Below are positions 1 to 4,691 of a stretch of 5,603 nucleotides of DNA, in pieces; within the stretch, counting starts at the first letter, position 1, and each line of letters opens with the position of its first letter. Both the position numbers and the translations under genes were made by a program. This DNA is from JBGSPQ01 sp041738505 (GTDB taxonomy: Bacteria > Patescibacteriota > Gracilibacteria > UBA1369). The notes under the pieces were generated by a model. It saw nothing but the letters and a program-made list of their open reading frames with translations, did no database searches and was not told where the DNA came from. Where the stretch lies: the NCBI GenBank assembly GCA_041738505.1, contig JBGSPQ010000008.1, positions 1 to 5,603 on the forward strand, read 5' to 3'.

Positions 1-108
1 CAACGCGGCCTCACCGCCAAATTCGGCGAAAAAGCCGTCAAGCGCATCCGCATCACCCCCGCCCGCTCCGCGGACGATCAGCCCGAATCCGGCACATTCA
101 ACTTTTGA
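1..108 (+). CDS. C-terminal fragment of an unidentified protein (5' end outside window)
   Basis: An open frame enters from the left edge and ends at TGA (106-108), giving 35 residues. It is GC-rich with many C-ending codons, like other coding parts of the window. The visible piece has a basic helical stretch (KFGEKAVKRIRIT) followed by a polar tail ending in GTFNF. The pattern L-x-x-K-F-G-x-x-A-V-x-R weakly resembles the C-terminal end of Y-family DNA polymerases (DinB type), but it is too short for assignment. If UGA were read as glycine, the frame would run into the start of the channel gene, so UGA is most likely a stop here. No convincing GC-rich terminator follows it. Confidence 0.5.
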   Translation, partial: QRGLTAKFGEKAVKRIRITPARSADDQPESGTFNF

Positions 109-110
109 AT

Positions 111-140
111 CTGGCAAAAATCCTCTGTTTCTGCTATAAT
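111..140 (+). promoter_or_regulatory. Promoter of the mscS-family gene, extended -10 type
   Basis: A perfect extended -10 (TGCTATAAT, TATAAT at 135-140) lies 18 bp downstream of a weak -35 (CTGGCA, 111-116, 4 of 6 matches to TTGACA). Transcription would start near 147, leaving a leader of only about 17 nt before the ATG at 164. The same 14-bp block TTTCTGCTATAATA recurs in the minus-strand promoter near 3650. Confidence 0.7.
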
Positions 141-152
141 AAAAGGATTTTT
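116..152. repeat. 9-bp inverted repeat flanking the -10 box
   Basis: AAAAATCCT (116-124) and AGGATTTTT (144-152) are perfect inverted copies separated by 19 bp that contain the TATAAT box. The stem is AT-rich and the loop long, so it is a poor intrinsic terminator. An operator is possible, or chance in AT-rich DNA. Confidence 0.4.
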
Positions 153-163
153 AACCAAACGCG

Positions 164-1327
164 ATGGCCGCGCCGGTCACAACTGGAGTCAACGTGCAGG
201 GAGGTGTTGGAGAGGGCGAATTTGATATCGCTTCCTATATTCCGTTGATTATCGAAAAGTTCGTCGCGGTGCTGGAAGCGGTTTTTATCCTTGCCCTGGC
301 GGTCTTTGCCATCCGCTACATCCGCAGACGCCTCAAAAAAATCGAGGTTGAGCACGAACAGCAGAGGAATGCCATCAATTTAATGGATAAAATCACCAGC
401 GGATTCATCATAGTAATGGGTATTACCATTTCGCTGAAAATCGTGGGGATAGATATGACACTGCTCGTGAGTGTGGCCGTTTTGGGCTTAAGTTACGGCC
501 TTCAGGACATCATCAAAAACTACGTCGCCGGTATTCTTATATTATTCAAGGCTCCATTCAAAATCGGTGAAATCGTAAAAATTCGCGACTACACCGGCAA
601 AGTCCAGAAAATGGATTTCCAGTCCACAACGCTGGAAACTTTTGATAACCGCCATGTCACCATCTACAACAGCGACGTCATGACTCAGACCATAGTAAAT
701 TACTCAAATAACACCATGCGCAGACTGGATATTGATGTCGGCATCGGTTACGGGTCGGATGTCTCCAAAGCCCTGGAAATTTTCAATAAAATACTCAAAG
801 GTTACGAAAAGGTCCTTAAAAAGCCAAAACACTCAGTCGTTTTCAAAAAATTCAATGACGTGGGCGCCGTTTTTACCCTTAAATTCTGGGTGGCCCGCCC
901 CTGCAACATCCTCAAGATCAAAACCGAAGTGGCCGAAATGATCCATAACTCCTTTGATGAAAACAGCATATTTATGCCGTATTCAAAAGGAATTGAAGTG
1001 GAAAACGAAGAAGGGCTTTCCCAAATTAACGAGGCTCACAAACAAAGAAGCACATCCTTTTTCGGACTGCCGATTTTTGCCGCGCCTCTTCAGCCGGCCG
1101 TTGCGCCCGTGCTTGCACAGCCCGCTCCCGTCCCCGTTCTCGGTCCCGACGGCCAGCCGGTTATGGGAGCCGACGGTCAGCCCGTGATGGAGACTCCCGC
1201 GGCCTACGTGCCGCTCGGCTCGGACGGACAGCCCTTAACCGGTCCCGGCGGACGCCCGCTCACTCCGGAAGAGATTGCCGCCTACACCGAAGAAGCTTCG
1301 GATCCCGATTATGAAGAGCCGGAATAG
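164..1327 (+). CDS. MscS-family small-conductance mechanosensitive channel with long C-terminal tail
   Basis: This 387-residue membrane protein should open under membrane tension and release solutes during osmotic downshock; MscS channels are homoheptamers. Residues 1-22 are a short Gly/Val-rich segment. Three membrane helices follow at about 24-50, 77-97 and 99-130. The third carries the pore-lining pattern V-A-V-L-G-L-S-Y-G-L-Q-D and then F-K-A-P-F-K-I-G-E-I-V, the family signature at the start of the beta domain. The beta domain covers about 131-182 and the alpha/beta cytoplasmic domain about 187-280. E. coli MscS has 286 residues, so residues ~295-387 are extra. That tail is Pro/Ala/Gly-rich, has octapeptide repeats and ends acidic. 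The ATG at 164 is the first start after the promoter, and no Shine-Dalgarno precedes it. The family is certain from the helix 3 and beta-domain pattern; which osmolyte or stress it serves is not visible. Confidence 0.95.
   Translation: MAAPVTTGVNVQGGVGEGEFDIASYIPLIIEKFVAVLEAVFILALAVFAIRYIRRRLKKIEVEHEQQRNAINLMDKITSGFIIVMGITISLKIVGIDMTLLVSVAVLGLSYGLQDIIKNYVAGILILFKAPFKIGEIVKIRDYTGKVQKMDFQSTTLETFDNRHVTIYNSDVMTQTIVNYSNNTMRRLDIDVGIGYGSDVSKALEIFNKILKGYEKVLKKPKHSVVFKKFNDVGAVFTLKFWVARPCNILKIKTEVAEMIHNSFDENSIFMPYSKGIEVENEEGLSQINEAHKQRSTSFFGLPIFAAPLQPAVAPVLAQPAPVPVLGPDGQPVMGADGQPVMETPAAYVPLGSDGQPLTGPGGRPLTPEEIAAYTEEASDPDYEEPE
1142..1264 (+). repeat. Two pairs of degenerate octapeptide repeats in the MscS tail
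   Basis: Residues 327-334 GPDGQPVM and 335-342 GADGQPVM are tandem. Nine residues later come 352-359 GSDGQPLT and 360-367 GPGGRPLT. The shared pattern is G-x-x-G-[QR]-P-[VL]-[MT]. The DNA copies are diverged, so selection or age, rather than very recent duplication, is likely. The encoded segment is probably disordered and cytoplasmic. Confidence 0.8.
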
Positions 1328-1336
1328 CATTTTTTC

Positions 1337-1364
1337 TTGACAACGGACTTTGGTGCGTTACACT
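1337..1364 (+). promoter_or_regulatory. Promoter of the rpsP-khpA-pilin operon
   Basis: A perfect -35 TTGACA (1337-1342) lies 16 bp before a -10 TACACT (1359-1364, 4 of 6). Transcription would start near 1371, about 33 nt before the TTG used by rpsP. It begins 10 bp after the mscS stop codon, and no terminator hairpin is visible between the two genes, so readthrough from mscS is also possible. Confidence 0.6.
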
Positions 1365-1403
1365 TGTACCGCTATTTTTAATTATTCTCTAAATAAAATC
1401 GCT

Positions 1404-1790
1404 TTGTTAAGGATTAGACTTACACGCACCGGCAAAAAAGCCCAACCAAGTTTTCGCATAGTTGTTGGCGAGCATTCAAGAGCCGTACAAAGAAAATATC
1501 TGGAAATATTGGGACAATATATTCCTCAGGTTCAGCCCAAAATTCTCAAAGTCAATAAGGAAAGAATCCAGCATTGGTTAAGCGTCGGCGCCCAGCCGAG
1601 CGACACCGTTGCCGTTCTTCTCAAAAAAGAAGGATTTGCGGATATGGATAAGTTTATTGCGCCAAGGGATAAAAAGAAAAAGGGCAAGAAGGAGAAGCCC
1701 GAAGAAGCGGCTCCCGCTTCCGCCGCTCCAAAAGCCGAAGCAGCCCCTAAAGCCGAAGCCGCTCCCGTCGAAGAAACCCCCGCGGGTTAA
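1404..1790 (+). CDS. rpsP: 30S ribosomal protein S16 with Lys-rich and Ala/Pro-rich tail
   Basis: S16 binds 16S rRNA and is needed for assembly of the small subunit. The 128-residue product begins M-L-R-I-R-L-T-R-T-G-K-K-A-Q-P-S-F-R-I-V-V, the typical S16 N-terminus, and the core runs to about residue 86 (Y-L-E-I-L-G-Q-Y, later V-A-V-L-L-K-K-E-G). The start is set by homology at TTG 1404. Upstream in-frame TTG 1350 and GTG 1353 lie before the predicted transcription start and would add non-family residues. No in-frame ATG is suitably placed and there is no Shine-Dalgarno. Residues 88-128 are an extension: a Lys run, then Ala/Pro/Glu sequence with PKAEAA twice. Bacterial S16 is usually 80-90 residues. 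The rpsP-khpA order is conserved in many bacteria; the usual rimM and trmD are absent here. Confidence 0.95.
   Translation: MLRIRLTRTGKKAQPSFRIVVGEHSRAVQRKYLEILGQYIPQVQPKILKVNKERIQHWLSVGAQPSDTVAVLLKKEGFADMDKFIAPRDKKKKGKKEKPEEAAPASAAPKAEAAPKAEAAPVEETPAG
1728..1763 (+). repeat. Tandem 18-nt repeat coding PKAEAA twice in the S16 tail
   Basis: Codons 109-114 and 115-120 of rpsP both encode PKAEAA with small synonymous differences. This is low-complexity sequence that probably expands and contracts by slippage. Confidence 0.75.
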
Positions 1791-1840
1791 GCTCACACAT
1801 CAAAACGGATCCCAAAACCTAATTCCTAACGAAATCCAAT

Positions 1841-2128
1841 ATGGACGATTCAAAAGAATTTACCTCGGGCCCCGACAGGGACTTTGTGGAATTCATCGTT
1901 AAACAGATTGTGGAACATCCCGATGATGTTGTGGTGGAACGCTCCGTAGATGAAATGGGAGTGCTGATTACATTGAAAGTGCACAAGGACGATATGGGCA
2001 AGATTATCGGCAAAAGCGGGCAGACAGCCAAGTCTCTTCGCATTCTGCTTCGCGTAATAGGCTCAAAAAATAATGCCCGCGTCAACCTCAAAATAGTTGA
2101 ACCTGACGGCGGAGAGGTTAAAATATAG
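1841..2128 (+). CDS. khpA: KhpA-type KH-domain RNA-binding protein
   Basis: A 95-residue single-KH protein of the KhpA/YlqC family, small cytoplasmic RNA-binding proteins often encoded just after rpsP. In Gram-positive bacteria KhpA pairs with KhpB and affects cell elongation and division; whether that holds here is unknown. Residues 13-48 fit the usual start of the family (D-F-V-E-F-I-V-K-Q-I-V-E-H-P-D-D-V then beta strands). The nucleic-acid binding loop is visible as I-I-G-K-S-G (55-60), followed by the helix Q-T-A-K-S-L-R. The N-terminus is about 12 residues longer than typical, and polar. It lies 50 bp after rpsP and 23 bp before the pilin-like gene, so it is likely part of the same transcript. 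No Shine-Dalgarno precedes the ATG. Confidence 0.93.
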   Translation: MDDSKEFTSGPDRDFVEFIVKQIVEHPDDVVVERSVDEMGVLITLKVHKDDMGKIIGKSGQTAKSLRILLRVIGSKNNARVNLKIVEPDGGEVKI

Positions 2129-2151
2129 ACAATTTCTAAAACACAAATCCT

Positions 2152-2502
2152 ATGGGTGAAGATACAATCATAGACGCCGCATCACGTTACGAAATAGTTG
2201 AAATCATTAATAAAGGCCTGGCCTACGCAATTATAGTGGCGGGACTTTTGTCGGTTGTTTTTATTTTTATCGGAGGAATTTCCTTTATTCTCTCCGGAGG
2301 ACAGGAGGACAAAATCAAAACCGCCGTCTCCACAATCAGATACGCCATAATCGGACTAATCATAACCGTTCTTGCGGTGGTGATAGTAGCGACAGTCGGT
2401 CGTGCCATGGGTCTGGATATTATCAAATACATCAATTTCTCTGAAATCATAGAAAACATCCGGTCCATTCCGTCGGGCAGTTCATCCAGTTCACTCGACT
2501 AG
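2152..2502 (+). CDS. Small two-helix membrane protein of the type IV secretion pilin-like class
   Basis: The 116-residue product has two hydrophobic helices at about 22-47 and 63-84. Between them is the short polar turn S-G-G-Q-E-D-K-I-K-T-A, followed by I-R-Y-A-I-I-G-L-I-I. This SGG-x-E-x-K-x-K ... YAIIGLII pattern is typical of the TrbC/VirB2-like 'type IV secretion system pilin' proteins frequent in Patescibacteria. There is no positively charged N-terminus or clear signal peptidase site. The C-terminus is a Ser-rich tail (GSSSSSLD). No VirB4, VirB6 or other secretion genes lie in the window, so pilus assembly is not shown; it could instead be a membrane protein of similar fold. It is the last gene before a strong terminator and probably shares the rpsP transcript. 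Confidence 0.82.
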   Translation: MGEDTIIDAASRYEIVEIINKGLAYAIIVAGLLSVVFIFIGGISFILSGGQEDKIKTAVSTIRYAIIGLIITVLAVVIVATVGRAMGLDIIKYINFSEIIENIRSIPSGSSSSSLD

Positions 2503-2523
2503 TGTCGCATTCGGACAATAATT

Positions 2524-2551
2524 AAAGAGCCTGTAATGACGGGCTCTTTTT
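2524..2551 (+). terminator. Intrinsic terminator after the rpsP-khpA-pilin operon
   Basis: AAAGAGCCTG (2524-2533) pairs with CGGGCTCTTT (2540-2549) through ten pairs including one G-T, with a short TAATGA loop, and the run TTTTT (2547-2551) follows. It starts 22 bp after the pilin stop codon. On the minus strand the A run also gives a weak T tract, but no convergent gene is nearby. Confidence 0.93.
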
Positions 2552-2581
2552 GTTATTATTTAAAATGAGTCAAATAGGGTA

Positions 2582-2609
2582 TTGACAAAAAAACAAAGTC
2601 ATCTATAGT
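2582..2609 (+). promoter_or_regulatory. Promoter of the 134-residue hypothetical gene
   Basis: A perfect -35 TTGACA (2582-2587) lies 16 bp before a -10 TATAGT (2604-2609, 5 of 6). The start near 2616 would leave about 21 nt of AT-rich leader before the ATG at 2637. Lying between a strong terminator and the gene, it supports an independent, well-expressed transcript. Confidence 0.75.
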
Positions 2610-2636
2610 ACACAACCATTAAATTAATTATTACTT

Positions 2637-3041
2637 ATGAAGAAAAATTGCATACCGGAAGGTGCATCCGAAAATGAAACGGAAATAATAGCCGAAGTGG
2701 CGGGATTCTACGATGACCCCGTAGCCGCGGCGGCTATACTTGACTCTCACCTGCCGCGTTTAAGAAATAAAAGACTGTTGGAGAAACTGCTTCTTGATGA
2801 AAGAACCATGAATGAAAGGAGAGTTACCCACCATACCCTTCGGTCAGTGGAATTGCTGAAATTCAATCTGGATTCCCTGCTGGCGGGCCCAAACAAGAAA
2901 AATTTCAAGTCTCCCACGCTTCACACCCCCAGTCTTGAAGATTATGACCGGGTCGGCGAACTTTCCGGAATAATGCGTGAATCCGCGCTTTACGCGGCCA
3001 AGAAGCTGGAAAGAAACGAACAATTTGTTATAGAAGACTAA
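2637..3041 (+). CDS. Hypothetical protein, mostly helical, family not recognised
   Basis: I do not recognise this 134-residue protein. It has no membrane segment or signal peptide and appears soluble. Residues ~14-60 look helical and leucine-rich in the middle (DSHLPRLRNKRLLEKLLLDE), and 62-83 form another likely helix (THHTLRSVELLKFNLDSLLA). A polar, proline-containing linker covers about 84-100, and residues 101-127 form a last helix. Charged residues are abundant and mixed. The strong dedicated promoter and independent position suggest a real gene. The stop codon is 6 bp from the stop of the convergent minus-strand gene. No Shine-Dalgarno precedes the ATG. There is one cysteine (C5) and no metal-binding cluster or nucleotide-binding motif. 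Confidence 0.75.
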   Translation: MKKNCIPEGASENETEIIAEVAGFYDDPVAAAAILDSHLPRLRNKRLLEKLLLDERTMNERRVTHHTLRSVELLKFNLDSLLAGPNKKNFKSPTLHTPSLEDYDRVGELSGIMRESALYAAKKLERNEQFVIED

Positions 3042-3047
3042 AGCGGA

Positions 3048-3608
3048 TTATTTCTGTTTAAACATCCCTCTTACAATGTTTTCCCAGTCATAAGGGAAGC
3101 GGTAAGTTTCCGTTGCCCGCACAATCGCGCGGAACATTTCCCAGGGATTGTAAGATTTAAAGGTGAAAGCATTACCGGTTTCGTCGTTGGGATGATAATT
3201 TTCCAATAGCGGAGAAATATCATGACCAATGATTATCGCGCCTTTTTGCATGATTTTGCCCAGATTTTCATGATCCTCGTCAAACACCAGCGCCATATCT
3301 GCGGCTTCAAGATATCTTTCCATTTCGGCGGCGTTTCTGCCGTCCTCCGTATTCACCCAGGTTATCTGACCGGAAGGTTTTGTAGTCGTATCGGCGGGAA
3401 TATTGTCATCCACAATAATCACCTTAACCTGCAAAACCGAAACACCCTCAAGCAGTTCCAGAAGAAGTTTATCCTCTTTAACTTTGGAAGGCCCGAAGAT
3501 CAAAAGCAAAGGCGTTTTTGTGTCCACATCCGAATAACTTTTTTTAAAAAGCGCTTCTTTTGCGGCTTTTTTGGCCTCAAGCACTTTTTTATGTTCACTT
3601 TTGGTCAT
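3048..3608 (-). CDS. GT-B-like C-terminal domain protein, related to glycogen/starch synthase C-terminal half (probably degenerate)
   Basis: The 186-residue product starts with a Lys/Ala-rich helix (1-23), then a Rossmann-like pattern: strand P-L-L-L-I-F-G-P (33-40), helix 45-55, strand V-K-V-I-I-V-D-D (61-68). Next come A-A-D-M-A-L-V-F-D-E-D (102-112), G-A-I-I-I-G (123-128), E-T-G-N-A-F-T-F (143-150) and Y-N-P-W-E-M-F-R-A-I-V-R-A (153-165). These match in order the C-terminal domain of glycogen/starch synthases (GT5): 'GADxxLxPS', 'tGxxF' and a 'W..l.rAi.rA' helix. The N-terminal acceptor domain is absent, and the donor-site motif E-P-C-G-L is replaced by D-E-D-H-E-N-L-G. Catalysis is therefore doubtful; a binding or regulatory role is possible. 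The assignment is from pattern alone. ATG 3608 is preceded by a promoter but no Shine-Dalgarno. Confidence 0.75.
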   Translation of the reverse strand: MTKSEHKKVLEAKKAAKEALFKKSYSDVDTKTPLLLIFGPSKVKEDKLLLELLEGVSVLQVKVIIVDDNIPADTTTKPSGQITWVNTEDGRNAAEMERYLEAADMALVFDEDHENLGKIMQKGAIIIGHDISPLLENYHPNDETGNAFTFKSYNPWEMFRAIVRATETYRFPYDWENIVRGMFKQK

Positions 3609-3622
3609 GGGTTGGGTATAAC
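3594..3622 (+). promoter_or_regulatory. Possible promoter of the exonuclease gene
   Basis: TTCACT (3594-3599, 4 of 6) lies 17 bp before TATAAC (3617-3622, 5 of 6). The start would be near 3628, giving a leader of about 67 nt. A second -10-like TATTAT (3643-3648) has no good -35. Both options overlap the divergent promoter or 5' end of the minus-strand gene, so the two genes may compete for polymerase. Confidence 0.35.
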
Positions 3623-3643
3623 TTAAGTCGCATTTATCAAAGT

Positions 3644-3652
3644 ATTATAGCA
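3644..3652 (-). promoter_or_regulatory. Extended -10 promoter of the GT-B-like gene
   Basis: Reading the minus strand, TGCTATAAT is a perfect extended -10 (TATAAT at 3649-3644). No good -35 is found at 17 bp, as is common for extended -10 promoters. Transcription would start near 3637, leaving a leader of about 28 nt. The block TTTCTGCTATAATA (3656-3643) is identical to that in front of the channel gene. Confidence 0.65.
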
Positions 3653-3694
3653 GAAAAAGGGGAGAGAAACCACCCCCGTAAACCAAAAAACCGC

Positions 3695-4603
3695 ATGAAA
3701 AAGCTAATTTTAATAGACGGGAACGCGATTTTGCATCGTGCATATCATTCTCTGCCGCCCTTCAAAACCGCCAAAGGAGAGGTAACCAATGCCATATTCG
3801 GGTTTATAAGAATGCTTTTTGACGTGTTGTTAAAAGAAAAACCCGACTACATCGGTATCGCGTGGGACCGTAAAGCAAAGACCTATCGCCACGAGGAATT
3901 TAAAGAGTACAAAGCGCAAAGAGCGGCGCCCCCCGACGATCTCTACCCCCAATTGCCCAGATTAAAAGAAGTACTTTCCGCCATGGACATCCCGATGATG
4001 GAACAGGACGGCTACGAAGCCGACGACATTCTGGCCACGATTTCCGCCAAAGCCGAAAAAGAGGACAATCTGCAAATCTTCATATTAACCGGAGACAAAG
4101 ACGCTCTTCAGCTGGTTACAGAAAAAACCGGTGTTCTTTCCCCGGTTAAGGGTATTTCCCAGATGATAGTATACGACGCCGCGAAGGTGGAGGAAAAAAT
4201 GGGTGTCGCTCCAAAGCAGGTGGTGGATTTCAAGGCCCTTAGCGGAGACAGCTCGGACAATATTCACGGAGTGCCCGGTATCGGGCCCAAACAGGCTGTG
4301 GATCTGCTCAAGAAATACGGCGACCTGGACAACATTTACGCCCACCTGGACGAACTTTCACCCGGCCAAAAATCCAAACTGGAAAAAGGCAAAGACAGCG
4401 CCTATTTAAGCAGAAAGTTATGTCGGTTGATGATGGACGCTCCTTTTGACCTTGATTTGCAAAAATTTGAAACACACTCAATTGATTACCCGAAAGTGGA
4501 AAAACTGTTTGAAGAACTGGAATTTCGGTCTCTCACAATCAAATTGCGGGAAATCAAAACCAGGATAACGCCAGTCCAAGAGAGCCAGCAATCGCTTTTT
4601 TAA
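3695..4603 (+). CDS. Stand-alone 5'-3' exonuclease (Pol I N-terminal domain type) with C-terminal clamp-binding motif
   Basis: A 302-residue flap/5'-3' exonuclease, equivalent to the N-terminal domain of DNA polymerase I, which removes RNA primers and 5' flaps in replication and repair. Metal-binding and catalytic positions are visible: L-I-D-G-N (D8), A-W-D-R-K (D58), Y-R-H-E-E-F-K-E-Y-K-A-Q-R (64-76), Y-E-A-D-D-I-L-A (107-114), T-G-D-K-D (132-136) and G-D-S-S-D-N-I (184-190). The helix-hairpin-helix segment G-V-P-G-I-G-P-K-Q-A follows (192-201). The domain ends with L-E-F-R-S-L near 275-280, and the gene stops about 22 residues later. No 3'-5' exonuclease or polymerase domain follows, so this is a separate gene, as in many Patescibacteria. 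The last residues, QQSLF, match the bacterial sliding-clamp (DnaN) binding consensus. ATG 3695 was chosen by family N-terminus; an upstream in-frame TTG (3560) would overlap the divergent gene. Confidence 0.97.
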   Translation: MKKLILIDGNAILHRAYHSLPPFKTAKGEVTNAIFGFIRMLFDVLLKEKPDYIGIAWDRKAKTYRHEEFKEYKAQRAAPPDDLYPQLPRLKEVLSAMDIPMMEQDGYEADDILATISAKAEKEDNLQIFILTGDKDALQLVTEKTGVLSPVKGISQMIVYDAAKVEEKMGVAPKQVVDFKALSGDSSDNIHGVPGIGPKQAVDLLKKYGDLDNIYAHLDELSPGQKSKLEKGKDSAYLSRKLCRLMMDAPFDLDLQKFETHSIDYPKVEKLFEELEFRSLTIKLREIKTRITPVQESQQSLF

Positions 4604-4619
4604 CATAATTATGAAGGAG

Positions 4620-4632
4620 TTTGCATTGCAAA
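4620..4632. repeat. 13-bp palindrome over the ftsA -35 region
   Basis: TTTGCA-T-TGCAAA reads the same on both strands and overlaps the proposed -35 of ftsA. It may be an operator for a dimeric regulator. It may also be chance, since only one copy is seen. Confidence 0.35.
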
Positions 4633-4654
4633 AAACGCTTCCCTGTAATATATT
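4626..4654 (+). promoter_or_regulatory. Possible ftsA promoter
   Basis: TTGCAA (4626-4631, 4 of 6) lies 17 bp before TATATT (4649-4654, 5 of 6), giving a start near 4661 and a leader of about 31 nt. No terminator is seen between the exonuclease stop (4603) and this site, so ftsA could also be read from the exonuclease transcript. Confidence 0.45.
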
Positions 4655-4691
4655 CCAAACAGTCTCTTTTTAACTTAAAGAACGAATTTTT

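Noticed and set aside
106..108. Reassigned UGA (glycine code)
   Set aside because: Reading through would run into the channel gene in another frame, with lost coding character. No other gene needs an in-frame UGA.
198..206. Strong SD-like AGGGAGGTG inside the channel gene
   Set aside because: No in-frame ATG, GTG or TTG lies at a suitable distance downstream; it simply encodes the Gly/Val-rich N-terminus.
1287..1301. Hairpin CCGAAG-AAG-CTTCGG near the end of the channel gene
   Set aside because: It is coding sequence, has no following T tract, and the loop is tight; the T run at 1330-1335 is too far away for an intrinsic terminator.
1350..1403. Extended N-terminus of S16 from TTG 1350
   Set aside because: The extra 18 residues do not fit S16, and the proposed -10 box lies inside this stretch.
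3659..3677. GGGG/CCCC pairing in the exonuclease leader, as a possible riboswitch or hairpin
   Set aside because: Only about four base pairs with an 11-nt loop and no conserved aptamer-like features or terminator.
3560..3694. An extended N-terminus of the exonuclease from TTG 3560
   Set aside because: The family N-terminus is exactly M-K-K-L-I-L-I-D-G-N at 3695; the extension overlaps the divergent gene and reads as unrelated sequence.
4611..4673. A 20-codon ORF from ATG 4611, or 15 codons from TTG 4626 after the SD-like AAGGAG at 4614-4619, ahead of ftsA
   Set aside because: It is very short, matches nothing known, overlaps the proposed ftsA promoter and palindrome, and none of the real genes here use a Shine-Dalgarno. 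A leader peptide cannot be excluded, but there is no positive support.
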